Source: Streptomyces olivochromogenes (lineage in GTDB: Bacteria; Actinomycetota; Actinomycetes; Streptomycetales; Streptomycetaceae). Taken from it: a stretch of DNA of 64,000 bases. Below the pieces are notes generated by a model that was not told the origin of the DNA, did no database searches, and worked only from the letters and a program-made list of their open reading frames with translations. The translations under genes and the position numbers were made by a program. The stretch covers positions 228,497 to 292,496 of the forward strand of contig NZ_KQ948458.1 in NCBI RefSeq assembly GCF_001514115.1, read 5' to 3'. Numbering within the stretch: position 1 is the first letter of the stretch; every line of letters begins with the position of its first letter. This document shows, in pieces, positions 1 through 8,191 of this stretch.

Positions 1-949
1 CGAGGCAGACGGTGTCGATGCGGGCGAGGCCCTCGATGGCGGGAAGTTCCTGCACGAGGCACTGTTTCCGGCCAAGCCGGATGACGCCGATCGCGAAGGC
101 CACGGAGGTGAGCAGGACCAGGCCCTCGGGGACCATCGGGACGATCCCGCCGACCGTACGGGCGATGGAGTCCTTGAAGCCGTGCTGCTTGACCACGAGC
201 TGGCTGATGACCAGACCGATCGCGGTCGGGATCATCATCCACGTCACGTACTTGAGGATCGTGGAGATACCGCTGCGCAGTTCGGAGTGGACGAGCGTGA
301 ACCGGGACGCCTCCTCGGCGAGCTGGGCCGCGTACGCCTCCCGGCCCACCTTCGTCGCGGTGAACGCGCCGCCGCCCGCGACCACGAAGCTGCCCGACAT
401 CACCTCGTCGCCGGCGTGCTTGACCACCGGGTCCGCCTCACCGGTGAGCAGTGACTCGTCGATCTCCAGACCGTCGGCCTCGACGCACGAGCCGTCCACG
501 ACGATCTTGTCTCCGGGCCCGATCTCGATCACGTCGTCCAGCACGATCTCCGACGTACTGACCTCGCCCGCGACCCCGTCCCTGCGGACCGTCGGCTTCG
601 CCTCGCCGATCACCGCGAGCGAGTCCAGGGTCTTCTTGGCCCGCCACTCCTGGATGATGCCGATCCCGGTGTTGGCGATGATCACGTACCCGAACAGGCT
701 GTCCTGGAACGGCGCCACGGACAGCATGATCAGCCAGAGCACACCGATGATCGCGTTGAACCGGGTGAAGACGTTGGCGCGGACGATCTCGCCCATGGAG
801 CGGCTGCTGCGCACGGGGACGTCGTTCACCTCGCCGCGGGCGACCCGTTCGGCCACTTCGGCGGCGGACAGCCCCGGGGCCCGCTTGGGGGCGGGCAGGG
901 GCACGGGGTGAACAGGGTCGAGTTCGGCGCCCGCGTCGATGTGCGTCAT
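1..949 (-). CDS. P-type cation-transporting ATPase, N-terminal part (3' end outside window)
   Basis: The first 316 codons of a membrane ATPase that couples ATP hydrolysis to cation transport. Reading the minus strand from the ATG at 947-949 gives a soluble N-terminus, membrane segments (IIGVLWLIMLSV), an actuator domain with LTGEADP (the TGES-type loop) and a PEGL motif in a later membrane helix, as in P2-type pumps. The window ends at IDTVCL, just before where the phosphorylated DKTGT motif should lie, so the catalytic half is not visible and ion specificity cannot be judged. Start choice: the ATG four bases upstream (951-953) is in another frame. It is transcribed in the same direction as the small DUF2530 gene, 133 nt upstream of it. 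Confidence 0.9.
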   Translation of the reverse strand, partial: MTHIDAGAELDPVHPVPLPAPKRAPGLSAAEVAERVARGEVNDVPVRSSRSMGEIVRANVFTRFNAIIGVLWLIMLSVAPFQDSLFGYVIIANTGIGIIQEWRAKKTLDSLAVIGEAKPTVRRDGVAGEVSTSEIVLDDVIEIGPGDKIVVDGSCVEADGLEIDESLLTGEADPVVKHAGDEVMSGSFVVAGGGAFTATKVGREAYAAQLAEEASRFTLVHSELRSGISTILKYVTWMMIPTAIGLVISQLVVKQHGFKDSIARTVGGIVPMVPEGLVLLTSVAFAIGVIRLGRKQCLVQELPAIEGLARIDTVCL

Positions 950-1082
950 GCATCCGACGGTACGTGCGGAAATACGGCTTCACCCGCCGAGTGCCCCAAA
1001 GATCCGACCAGCGGAGGACCGGAGCGGCGGCCAGTGATGCCGTGGTTGTAGGGGGAACCGGTTACTCCGCAGCAGCGGACGG

Positions 1083-1361
1083 TTACTCCGTAGTGGCGGA
1101 GGGCTGCTGCTCCGCTTCGGCGGCGGCCTTCTTGAGGGCGGCGTCGCGCCCACGGACGTACCAGATGCCGATCAGGCCGAGGCCCGCGCCGGCCAGGCAG
1201 GTCCACAGCCACCACAGGTGCCCGTGGTCGTCGAACCAGCCGTAGAACGGCACCTGCACCAGGAAGAGGACGAACCAGAGGATCGTGCCGCCCGTGATGG
1301 TGGCGACGACGGGGCCCTCCAGGGGCTCCGGCGCCTCGTGCTTGGGGGTCCACTTCGCCAT
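1083..1361 (-). CDS. Small two-helix membrane protein, DUF2530 type
   Basis: A 92-residue protein beginning MAKWTPKHEA. Two hydrophobic helices are visible (about residues 22-42 and 50-68), followed by a charged, Ala-rich tail. It matches the actinobacterial DUF2530 family, whose function is unknown and which commonly sits beside an NCS2 permease and a MarR gene, as here. An in-frame GTG six bases upstream (1367) is an alternative start. It is divergent from the permease gene. The last codons lie in a short direct repeat of GGTTACTCCG (about 1058-1090), so the C-terminus looks recently altered. Confidence 0.75.
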   Translation of the reverse strand: MAKWTPKHEAPEPLEGPVVATITGGTILWFVLFLVQVPFYGWFDDHGHLWWLWTCLAGAGLGLIGIWYVRGRDAALKKAAAEAEQQPSATTE

Positions 1362-1492
1362 GGACACAGCTTACGAGGCCGTCCGCCCCGGCTCCGCCGG
1401 ACCCGTGCGGGCCCTTGTATACCAACGGTCTACGCGCGGAGATAGCGATTTCGAACTCATATGTTCATACTGAAACAGTCCGAGTCTGGCTC

Positions 1493-1540
1493 TTTCTGTT
1501 CGTACGAAACTCCAACAGAAACATCTGAGAAACCTGTTGG
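1493..1540 (+). promoter_or_regulatory. Mutually exclusive hairpins in permease leader
   Basis: TTTCTGTT (1493-1500) pairs with AACAGAAA (1514-1521), enclosing the palindrome TTCGTACGAA (1499-1508). The same downstream arm, read as CCAACAG (1512-1518), also pairs perfectly with CTGTTGG (1534-1540). The two stems cannot form together, which is the layout of an attenuator or of overlapping operators. It sits about 105-150 nt before the permease start. No purine-riboswitch consensus was recognised. Confidence 0.45.
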
Positions 1541-1644
1541 TGATCGCGCAGCGGCCAGACTCGATCATGTTTCCCCCAGCCCGGCGCCTGTCCCCGCCCG
1601 GCGCCAGTCCTGGCCCGCAAGGCCCCGCACGTATGAGGTCACCC

Positions 1645-3096
1645 ATGTCCACCTCGGCCACCACCAAGGCCCCCGCCCCGGACCAGCCGGGGCCCGGCCC
1701 CGCGCAGGGCGCGCTGGACCGCTACTTCAAGATCTCCGAGCGCGGCAGCTCCCTGCCCCGCGAGATCCGCGGCGGCCTCGCCACCTTCTTCGCGATGGCC
1801 TACATCATCGTGCTGAACCCGATCATCCTGGGCAGCGCGAAGGACATGTACGGGCACCACCTGGACAACGGGCAGCTGGTCACCGCGACCGCCCTGACCG
1901 CGGCCTTCACCACGCTGCTCATGGGCGTCATCGGCAACGTGCCGATCGCGCTGGCGGCGGGCCTCGGCGTGAACACGGTCGTCGCCCTCCAGCTCGCCCC
2001 GCGGATGTCCTGGCCGGACGCCATGGGCATGGTCGTCCTCGCGGGCTTCATCGTGATGCTGCTTGTCGCCACCGGTCTGCGCGAGCGCGTCATGAGCGCC
2101 GTGCCGCTGGGCCTGCGCAAGGGCATCGCGATCGGTATCGGCCTGTTCATCATGCTGATCGGCCTGGTCGACTCCGGCTTCGTCACGCGCATCCCGGACA
2201 TCGCGCAGACGACCGTGCCGCTCCAGCTCGGCGCCGACGGCCACCTCAACGGCTGGCCCGTCCTGGTCTTCATCCTCGGCACGCTGTTCACCCTCGCGCT
2301 GATGGTGCGCAAGGTGCCCGGCGCGATCCTGATCTCGATCGTCACGATGACGGTCGTCGCGGTGATCATCAACGCCGTCGCCAAGATCCCGTCCTGGGGT
2401 CTGACCACCCCGAAGTGGCCGGGCAACCCGGTCGCCACCCCGGACTTCGGGCTGGTCGGCAAGGTCAGTCTCTTCGGTGGCTTCGACAAGGTCGGCGTGC
2501 TGACCGGCATCCTCTTCGTGTTCACCGTGCTGCTGTCGACCTTCTTCGACGCGATGGGCACGATCATGGGCATCAGCGACGAGGCCAAGCTGACCGACGC
2601 GCAGGGCAACATGCCCGGCATCAACAAGGTCCTCTTCGTCGACGGCATCGCGGTCGCCGCGGGCGGCGCAACCTCCTCCTCGGCCACCACCTGCTTCGTG
2701 GAGTCCACGGCGGGCGTCGGCGAGGGCGCCCGCACCGGCTTCGCGAACGTCGTCACCGGCGCGCTCTTCGCTGTGGCCCTGTTCCTCACCCCGGTCGCCA
2801 CGATGGTCCCGTCCCAGGCCGCCACGCCCGCACTCATCGCGGTCGGCTTCCTGATCATGTCCCACTCGGTCAAGGAGATCGACTGGGCGGACTACACGAT
2901 CGCCATCCCGGCCTTCGTGACGATGATGATGATGCCGTTCACCTACTCGATCACGAACGGCATCGGCATGGGCTTCATCACCTTCGTGGTACTGCGCCTG
3001 GCCGCCGGCCGCGGCCGGGAGATCCCGGTCGCGATGTACGTCGTCTCGGCGGTGTTCGCCTTCTACTACCTGATGCCGGCCCTGGGCCTGACGTAA
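1645..3096 (+). CDS. NCS2-family purine (AzgA-like) permease
   Basis: A 483-residue integral membrane protein, predicted proton-driven uptake of hypoxanthine, adenine or guanine. The N-terminus RYFKISERGSSLPREIRGG followed by MAYIIVLNPIIL is the AzgA-subfamily signature, and GLGVNT and FFDAMGTIMG are typical of later helices. About twelve or more hydrophobic helices follow and the length fits the family. Start: ATG 1645 is preceded by GAGGT at 1636-1640; the ORF is open further upstream, but codon usage there is not coding-like. Upstream lies a 280-nt divergent region with overlapping hairpins, suggesting regulation. A MarR gene follows beyond an oppositely oriented RHH gene. Confidence 0.88.
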   Translation: MSTSATTKAPAPDQPGPGPAQGALDRYFKISERGSSLPREIRGGLATFFAMAYIIVLNPIILGSAKDMYGHHLDNGQLVTATALTAAFTTLLMGVIGNVPIALAAGLGVNTVVALQLAPRMSWPDAMGMVVLAGFIVMLLVATGLRERVMSAVPLGLRKGIAIGIGLFIMLIGLVDSGFVTRIPDIAQTTVPLQLGADGHLNGWPVLVFILGTLFTLALMVRKVPGAILISIVTMTVVAVIINAVAKIPSWGLTTPKWPGNPVATPDFGLVGKVSLFGGFDKVGVLTGILFVFTVLLSTFFDAMGTIMGISDEAKLTDAQGNMPGINKVLFVDGIAVAAGGATSSSATTCFVESTAGVGEGARTGFANVVTGALFAVALFLTPVATMVPSQAATPALIAVGFLIMSHSVKEIDWADYTIAIPAFVTMMMMPFTYSITNGIGMGFITFVVLRLAAGRGREIPVAMYVVSAVFAFYYLMPALGLT

Positions 3097-3127
3097 GCGG
3101 CCCCATGGGGGTCACGCGAGCGGCCCC

Positions 3128-3149
3128 ACGGGGTCTCACGTGACCCCGT
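3128..3149. terminator. Convergent terminator hairpin
   Basis: ACGGGGTC (3128-3135) and GACCCCGT (3142-3149) form a perfect 8-bp stem between the permease stop and the end of the convergent RHH gene, overlapping the latter's stop codon. Confidence 0.55.
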
Positions 3150-3318
3150 AGAACTTCTCCGTCTCCTCGACCGCGGTCTGGAACCGCTCGTCGAAGTCAT
3201 CGCGAATGAGCGTCCGGACGACATAGTCCTGGACGCTCATTCCGCGTTTGGCGGCATGGTGTCGGAGCCGGTCGAGCAGCTCCCCGTCTATCCGCAGGCT
3301 GAGCACGCTGGTCCCCAT
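3136..3318 (-). CDS. Ribbon-helix-helix (CopG-like) protein
   Basis: A 60-residue protein. The N-terminal strand VLSLRIDGELLDRLRHHA followed by a helix and MSVQDYVVRTLI fits the ribbon-helix-helix DNA-binding fold, as in CopG or antitoxin-like proteins. The acidic C-terminal tail could carry a partner-binding segment, but no toxin gene is adjacent. It is convergent with the permease and divergent from the marR-type gene, so the palindrome between the divergent starts could be its operator. Confidence 0.72.
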   Translation of the reverse strand: MGTSVLSLRIDGELLDRLRHHAAKRGMSVQDYVVRTLIRDDFDERFQTAVEETEKFYGVT

Positions 3319-3372
3319 GCGGTCGAGGGTCGCGGGAGCAGGAGGGACGAGGGGTCACTTTCTGGATGCGAC

Positions 3373-3388
3373 TCACTCATATGGGTGA
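3373..3388. promoter_or_regulatory. Near-perfect 16-bp palindrome, candidate operator
   Basis: TCACTCAT followed directly by ATGGGTGA; only one base pair breaks the symmetry. It lies between the divergent RHH (start 3318) and MarR (start 3462) genes, where a MarR or RHH operator would be expected. Confidence 0.45.
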
Positions 3389-3461
3389 CGTGACGGTTCA
3401 GTCGCCCGTGTCGCGGGCATCCTGTGGCTCTTTAGAGAGAGTAATGAGTTATTCTAAGGAC

Positions 3462-3899
3462 ATGGCTGACCTCACCCATGGCGACGACGCTGCCGCCGTG
3501 AACGCCCTGCGCTCCGCAGTAATGCGGCTGTCGCGTCGACTCAAGCACCAGCGGGTCGACGAGTCGCTGAGCCCGACAGAGATGTCGGTGCTCGGCACCC
3601 TCGCCCGCTGTGGCACCGCCACGCCCGGCGAGCTCGCCCGTAAGGAGCATGTGCAGCCACCGTCGATGACCCGCATCGTCGCGTTGCTGGAAGCCAAGGG
3701 CCTGGTCAGGCTGGAGCCGCACCCCGAGGACCGGCGCCAGAAGGTCGTCACCCAGACCGACAAGGCCGAGGCGATGCTCGAGGAGAGCCGCCGCAAGCGC
3801 AACGCGTTCCTGGCCGGACTGGTCGAGGCCCTCGACGAGGACGAGTGGGCGAAGGTCCGCGAGGCCGCGCCCGTCCTCGAGAAGCTCGCGCAACTGTGA
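3462..3899 (+). CDS. MarR-family transcriptional regulator
   Basis: A 145-residue winged-helix repressor. The segment LSPTEMSVLGTLARCG leads to ELARKEHVQPPSMTRIVALL (recognition helix region) and the wing LEPHPEDRRQKVV, all classic MarR features. Start: ATG 3462 is preceded by TATTCT (3450-3455) and exactly six bases, the arrangement of a leaderless transcript; ATG 3444 is an alternative. It is probably autoregulated through the upstream palindrome. The neighbouring permease and MFS exporter are plausible targets, by position only. Confidence 0.88.
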   Translation: MADLTHGDDAAAVNALRSAVMRLSRRLKHQRVDESLSPTEMSVLGTLARCGTATPGELARKEHVQPPSMTRIVALLEAKGLVRLEPHPEDRRQKVVTQTDKAEAMLEESRRKRNAFLAGLVEALDEDEWAKVREAAPVLEKLAQL

Positions 3900-4147
3900 C
3901 AGGGGCGCACACCCTGCCCGGGCCCGCCCGCGACAGGCGCGGGTTCGGCGCGGGCGCCGCGCGGCGGTCGCAGCCGCGCACGGCGGACCGCCGGATGTGC
4001 GCCGGCCACGGTGCCCCGTGCACCGCCAGGGGCACGCCGTGACGGCCGTGCGCACTGCCCCGCACGCTCCGCCGTGCCCGAACCTCACCGTGACAGACGC
4101 GGCCGCGCCCGCGTGCAACGACGTCCCACGCTAGGAGGCGAATCCCT
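3900..4147. other. GC-rich intergenic stretch with inverted repeat
   Basis: About 250 nt without a convincing gene. CACGG-GCCCC around 4007-4018 is complementary to GGGGC-CCGTG around 4029-4041, forming an interrupted hairpin that may end the MarR transcript. The end of the stretch holds the AGGAGG (4133-4138) ribosome site of the next gene. Confidence 0.4.
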
Positions 4148-5527
4148 TTGAGTACGGGATCCGGAATACCTTCCGCCCCCGGACCAGCCACCCCCGACTC
4201 CCCGCCCGCCCCCAAGAGTTCCTCCCGTTCCCCCCGCTCCTCGATGTTCAGCTCGCTGAGGATCAGGAACTACCGGCTGTTCTTCCTCGGCCAGGTCGTC
4301 TCCAACACCGGCACCTGGATGCAGCGCATCGCGCAGGACTGGCTGGTCCTTAGCCTCACCGGCTCCTCCGCCGCGGTCGGCATCACCACCGCACTGCAGT
4401 TCCTGCCGATGCTGCTCTTCGGGCTGTACGGCGGCGTCCTCGTCGACCGCCTCCCCAAACGCCCCACCCTGCTGGCCACCCAGACCGCCATGGGCGTCAC
4501 CGGCCTCGCGCTCGCCTTCCTGACCCTCTCCGGCCATGTCCAGGTCTGGCACGTCTACCTGGCGGCCTTCGCCGTCGGCCTCGCCACGGTCATCGACAAC
4601 CCGGCCCGCCAGTCCTTCGTCTCCGAGATGGTCGGCCCGGGCCAGCTGCAGAACGCGGTCAGTCTCAACTCCGCCAACTTCCAGTCCGCCCGCCTGGTCG
4701 GCCCCGCCGTCGCGGGCGTCCTGATCACCGGCGTGGGCACGGGCTGGGCGTTCCTCTTCAACGGCCTGTCCTTCGTGGCCCCCGTCGTCGGTCTGCTCCT
4801 GATGCGCGCCCGCGAGCTGCACCCCGTCGAGCGGGCGCCGCGCGGCAAGGGCCAGCTCCGCGAGGGCCTGCGCTATGTCGCCGGCCACCCCGAGCTGATC
4901 TGGCCGATCGTCCTCGTCGGCTTCATCGGCACGTTCGGCTTCAACTTCCCGGTCTGGCTCTCGGCGTACGCGGACGACATCTTCCACGCGGGCGCCGGCG
5001 GGTACAGCCTCTTCAACACACTGATGGCGGTCGGCTCGGTGGCCGGCGCGCTGCTCGCCGCCCGCCGCGGCACGGCGAGACTGCGCATCCTGATCGCGGC
5101 GGCCATGGCCTTCGGCATCCTGGAAGTGATGGCGGCCCTGGCCCCGTCCTTCTGGCTCTTCGCGCTCCTCATGGTCCCCATCGGGATCTTCGGTCTCACC
5201 GTCAACGTCACGGCGAACACCGCGGTCCAGATGGGCACCGACCCGGCCATGCGCGGCCGGGTGATGGCGCTGTTCATGATGGTCTTCATGGGCGGTACGC
5301 CGCTGGGGGCGCCCCTGGTCGGCTGGGTCACCGACGCCTACGGCGCCCGGGTCGGCTTCGCCCTCGGCGGCCTGGTCTCGGCCGTCGCCGCGACCACCGT
5401 CGGCCTGGTCCTGGCCCGCGTCGGCGGCCTGCGCCTGTCGGTGGGCTGGCACCGCGGCCACCCGCAGGTCAGCTTCGTACCGAGGGAGGCGGGGGAGCAG
5501 AAGGAGCGGATGGCCACGGCGGTGTGA
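4148..5527 (+). CDS. MFS transporter, EntS/MFS_3 type
   Basis: A 459-residue, 12-helix exporter of the MFS_3 (transmembrane secretion effector, EntS-like) group. The motifs NYRLFFLGQVVSNTGTWMQ, GGVLVDRLPKR and DNPARQSFVSEMVG are typical of this group, which exports small molecules such as siderophores or drugs; the substrate is unknown here. The start is a TTG (4148-4150), supported by AGGAGG at 4133-4138 with nine bases of spacing; no better ATG or GTG precedes the conserved first helix. A Pro/Ser-rich leader of about 32 residues precedes SSLRIRNYR. It lies downstream of the MarR gene in the same direction. Confidence 0.87.
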   Translation: MSTGSGIPSAPGPATPDSPPAPKSSSRSPRSSMFSSLRIRNYRLFFLGQVVSNTGTWMQRIAQDWLVLSLTGSSAAVGITTALQFLPMLLFGLYGGVLVDRLPKRPTLLATQTAMGVTGLALAFLTLSGHVQVWHVYLAAFAVGLATVIDNPARQSFVSEMVGPGQLQNAVSLNSANFQSARLVGPAVAGVLITGVGTGWAFLFNGLSFVAPVVGLLLMRARELHPVERAPRGKGQLREGLRYVAGHPELIWPIVLVGFIGTFGFNFPVWLSAYADDIFHAGAGGYSLFNTLMAVGSVAGALLAARRGTARLRILIAAAMAFGILEVMAALAPSFWLFALLMVPIGIFGLTVNVTANTAVQMGTDPAMRGRVMALFMMVFMGGTPLGAPLVGWVTDAYGARVGFALGGLVSAVAATTVGLVLARVGGLRLSVGWHRGHPQVSFVPREAGEQKERMATAV

Positions 5528-5588
5528 CGACGGCAACCGCACGGCGCGAAGGTGGTCAGGTGATCCATTCCCTGGAAGGGTGATGCGC

Positions 5589-6161
5589 ATGAGACTCTTT
5601 GCGGCCGTGCTGCCACCCCAGGCCGCGGTGCGTGAACTCGGCACGGTGGTGGACGAGTTGCACCGCCTGCCGGGCGCGGACGGACTGCGCTGGACGGGCC
5701 GTCCCGGCTGGCACTTCACCCTCGCCTTCTACGGCGAGGTGGCCGAAGAGCTGGTCCAGCCCCTGTCGGACCGCCTGGCCCGCGCGGCCCACCGCACCCC
5801 CTCCTTCCCCCTCGCCCTCCGCGGCGGCGGCCACTTCGGGGGCCGGGCGCTGTGGACCGGGGTGTCGGGGGACGTCCCTGCGATGCGGCTGCTGGCCGAC
5901 CGGGCGGAGGCGGCGGCGCGGAAGGCGGGCGTCGGGACGGGCGAGCACCGTCGCTACCGCCCGCACCTCACGCTGGCCCGCAGCCGCGACACCGCCGACT
6001 TCGCCCCGTACGTCGCCGCCATGGACGCCTTCGCCGGGCGGGACTGGACGGTCCGGGAGCTGTGTCTCGTACGCAGCAATCTGCCGAGGTCAGGAGTGTC
6101 GGGGGAGCAGCCGCGCTACGAGACGGTGGCGTCCTGGCCGCTGGACGGGGCGGGCGGCTGA
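5589..6161 (+). CDS. thpR: RNA 2',3'-cyclic 3'-phosphodiesterase (2H family)
   Basis: A 190-residue 2H-phosphoesterase that opens 2',3'-cyclic phosphates at RNA ends (the former 2'-5' RNA ligase family). Both catalytic HxTx motifs are present: WHFTLAFYGEV near residue 45 and HLTLARS near residue 130. The first residues MRLFAAVLPP are the usual beginning of the family. Of three possible starts (GTG 5580, ATG 5583, ATG 5589), the last has GGAAGGG at a suitable distance (5574-5580). A possible leaderless small membrane peptide follows after 34 nt. Confidence 0.88.
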   Translation: MRLFAAVLPPQAAVRELGTVVDELHRLPGADGLRWTGRPGWHFTLAFYGEVAEELVQPLSDRLARAAHRTPSFPLALRGGGHFGGRALWTGVSGDVPAMRLLADRAEAAARKAGVGTGEHRRYRPHLTLARSRDTADFAPYVAAMDAFAGRDWTVRELCLVRSNLPRSGVSGEQPRYETVASWPLDGAGG

Positions 6162-6195
6162 AGGTCCTCGGGGGCGGCCGGTTAACCTCGATGGC

Positions 6196-6282
6196 GTGAA
6201 CCCGAAGACCCGAAACCAAATCATGGCCGGTGTACTCGTGCTGATGTTCGTCGTGGTGGCGCTGGCGGCAGCGGTCAAGTAG
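6196..6282 (+). CDS. 28-residue single-helix membrane peptide, leaderless
   Basis: GTG 6196 opens a 28-codon frame: MNPKTRNQIM followed by an uninterrupted hydrophobic helix rich in Val, Leu and Ala, ending in Lys. The context is the best evidence for translation: TAACCT at 6183-6188 lies seven bases before the GTG, the spacing of a -10 box feeding a leaderless mRNA. The N-terminus is basic and polar, so an N-in orientation is likely. No function is known; such miniproteins are often missed by gene callers. A strong hairpin at 6381-6404 could end the transcript. Confidence 0.6.
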   Translation: MNPKTRNQIMAGVLVLMFVVVALAAAVK

Positions 6283-6380
6283 GGCCGGCCGGGCCGCTCC
6301 GCCGGGTCGGCCGCAACACCGCGCCGCCTGTCCGCCCGCGGGCAGGTCGTGGCCGGTCGCGCGGTTCCTCATGCCCCTTG

Positions 6381-6404
6381 AGGGGCGCCCGGGCGGGCGC
6401 CCCC
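6381..6404. terminator. Bidirectional terminator hairpin
   Basis: GGGGCGCCC (6382-6390) and GGGCGCCCC (6395-6403) form a 9-bp stem with loop GGGC between the small membrane peptide gene and the convergent aldo/keto reductase gene. Confidence 0.55.
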
Positions 6405-6413
6405 TGGGGAGCG

Positions 6414-7406
6414 TTACCAGGCGAAGGCCTCCGGGGACGGGCCCGGACCCGGGAAGATCTCGTCCAGGCCGGTCAGCAACTCGTCCGACAGCTCCAGCTC
6501 GACCGCGCGCAGGGCCGAGTCGAGCTGTGCGGCGGTACGGGGGCCGACGATGGGGCCGGTGACGCCGGGGCGGGTCAGCAGCCAGGCCAGGGCGGCCTCG
6601 CCGGGCTCGATCCCGTGCTTGTCGAGCAGATCCTCGTACGACTGGACCTGCGCGCGGATGGTGGTGTTCGCGAGGGAGTCGGCGGCCCGGCCGCTCGCCC
6701 TGCGCCCGCCACCGACCTCCTTCTTGATGACACCGCCGAGCAGTCCGCCCTGCAGCGGCGACCAGGGGATGACCCCGAGGCCGTACTCCTGCGCGGCCGG
6801 GATGACCTCCATCTCGGCGTGCCGCTCGGCGAGGTTGTAGAGGCACTGCTCGCTGACGAGACCGATGGTGCCGTGGCGCCGGGCGGCGATCTCGTTGGCC
6901 TGGGCGATCTTGTACCCGGGGAAGTTGCTGGACCCCACGTAGAGGATCTTGCCCTGCTGCACCAGTACGTCGACCGCCTGCCAGATCTCCTCGAAGGGAG
7001 TGCGGCGGTCGATGTGGTGGAACTGGTAGACGTCGATGTAGTCGGTCCGGAGCCGCTTGAGGGAGGCGTCCACGGCCCGTCGGATGTTGAGGGCCGACAG
7101 CTTGTCGTGGTTGGGCCAGGCGTCGCCGTCGGCGGCCATGTTCCCGTACACCTTGGTGGCGAGCACGACCTTGTCGCGCCGCTCACCACCCTTCGCGAAC
7201 CAGTTCCCGATGATCTCTTCCGTACGGCCCTTGTTCTCGCCCCAGCCGTACACGTTCGCGGTGTCGAAGTAGTTGATTCCTGCGTCCAGCGCCGCGTCCA
7301 TGATGGCGTGGCTGTCGGCTTCGTCGGTCTGCGGACCGAAGTTCATGGTGCCGAGGACGAGTCGGCTGACCTTGAGTCCCGTGCGTCCGAGCTGCGTGTA
7401 CTTCAT
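6414..7406 (-). CDS. Aldo/keto reductase
   Basis: A 330-residue NADPH-dependent oxidoreductase with a TIM-barrel fold. MKYTQLGRTGLKVSRLVLGTM is the normal family beginning, and the tetrad is recognisable as Asp and Tyr in FDTANVYG, Lys in VLATKVYG and His in YQFHHID. SEQCLYNL and VIPWSPLQGGLLGG are further family signatures of the Streptomyces tyrosine auxotrophy/K+-channel-beta-like branch. The substrate is unknown. It is followed on the same strand, 59 nt upstream of its start, by the Uma2-type gene. A hairpin terminator lies beyond its stop. Confidence 0.9.
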   Translation of the reverse strand: MKYTQLGRTGLKVSRLVLGTMNFGPQTDEADSHAIMDAALDAGINYFDTANVYGWGENKGRTEEIIGNWFAKGGERRDKVVLATKVYGNMAADGDAWPNHDKLSALNIRRAVDASLKRLRTDYIDVYQFHHIDRRTPFEEIWQAVDVLVQQGKILYVGSSNFPGYKIAQANEIAARRHGTIGLVSEQCLYNLAERHAEMEVIPAAQEYGLGVIPWSPLQGGLLGGVIKKEVGGGRRASGRAADSLANTTIRAQVQSYEDLLDKHGIEPGEAALAWLLTRPGVTGPIVGPRTAAQLDSALRAVELELSDELLTGLDEIFPGPGPSPEAFAW

Positions 7407-7465
7407 GACTCCCTAGCCAACGGGGTGGAGTGCGCTCTAGGCAAGGGAGGTGTCCGCGTGGCGGG

Positions 7466-8053
7466 TCAGTCGCGGGGGAACTCGTCCGTTTTGAGGGTGA
7501 GGCCGACGGGAGTGGTGGTGAGGTCGATGTCCACCCCGAAGGCGACGGACAACTCACTGACGTACTCGCCGTCTTTGGGCTGGGTGAAGAGGTGGCACCT
7601 GCCCTGGTAGGGGTCGGCGATGAGGTAGACGGGGACCTCCGCGAGCGCGTACGCGGTCTTTTTGGGGCCGTAGTCGTTGGAGCCCGTACTCTGCGAGATG
7701 ACCTCGGCGATGAACTCGACGTTCTTGTAATGCCAGCGGCCCTCGTCGTCCTTCTCTGCGGAGTCGCTGAGTTTGGCCACATCAGGGCAGAAGCCGTTCT
7801 CGCGGCCCGGGAAGTCGATGCGGACGTCCGAGAAGACTTTGACGTCCATCCCGAACCTGTCTTCGACGGACCGCACGATCCTGCGGATGATCTCCCAGTG
7901 GGTGTCACGCTGCGGCGTCATATGAACGGTGCCCCCGACGATCTCGACCCTGAATCCTTCGGGGACGGGCATACGCTCAAGCCGCTGGAACCATTCGTCC
8001 AAGCGCTTGGTGTTGGCGTCGGCCATCTCGATCCTGTCTTCAAGGACGGTCAT
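7466..8053 (-). CDS. Uma2-family (DUF820) putative nuclease
   Basis: A 195-residue protein of the Uma2/DUF820 family, which has a restriction-endonuclease-like (PD-D/ExK) fold and is greatly expanded in Streptomyces; its role is unknown. The motifs GFRVEIVGGTVHMTP, FCPDVAKLSD (the P-D) and VEFIAEVISQST (E-x-hydrophobic) give the putative active site, with GPKKTAYALAEVPVYLIADP following as usual. Start: ATG 8053 has GGAGGAG upstream; an in-frame start at 8077 would add eight residues. It lies just upstream of the aldo/keto reductase gene, on the same strand. Confidence 0.8.
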   Translation of the reverse strand: MTVLEDRIEMADANTKRLDEWFQRLERMPVPEGFRVEIVGGTVHMTPQRDTHWEIIRRIVRSVEDRFGMDVKVFSDVRIDFPGRENGFCPDVAKLSDSAEKDDEGRWHYKNVEFIAEVISQSTGSNDYGPKKTAYALAEVPVYLIADPYQGRCHLFTQPKDGEYVSELSVAFGVDIDLTTTPVGLTLKTDEFPRD

Positions 8054-8154
8054 CGTGGCGCTCCTCCCCGGCCGCAACCCGGTCGAGTGCAGCCGCGCGG
8101 TACAACGATACGCACGGTGACGTGGTCACGTGGGGATCAGTTCCCGGCGGTCAC

Positions 8155-8185
8155 TTGAGTCTCCCCCAGGGGGAGGCGGCAGGGT
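8155..8185 (+). promoter_or_regulatory. MerR-type promoter with 15-bp perfect dyad
   Basis: TTGAGT (8155-8160) and CAGGGT (8180-8185) are separated by 19 bp, the over-long spacer characteristic of MerR-activated promoters. The spacer begins with the perfect palindrome CTCCCCCAGGGGGAG (8161-8175). The -10 box ends six bases before the ATG of the merR-type gene, so the transcript should be leaderless and autoregulated. Confidence 0.7.
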
Positions 8186-8191
8186 GGGGGC

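Noticed and set aside
1440..1644. Purine riboswitch before the NCS2 permease
   Set aside because: The conserved purine aptamer loops could not be found; only alternative hairpins are supported.
6179..6190. Iron box for a DtxR-type repressor (GGTTAACC)
   Set aside because: Only a short core matches; the outer TTAGG/CCTAA arms are absent and the gene is not iron-related.
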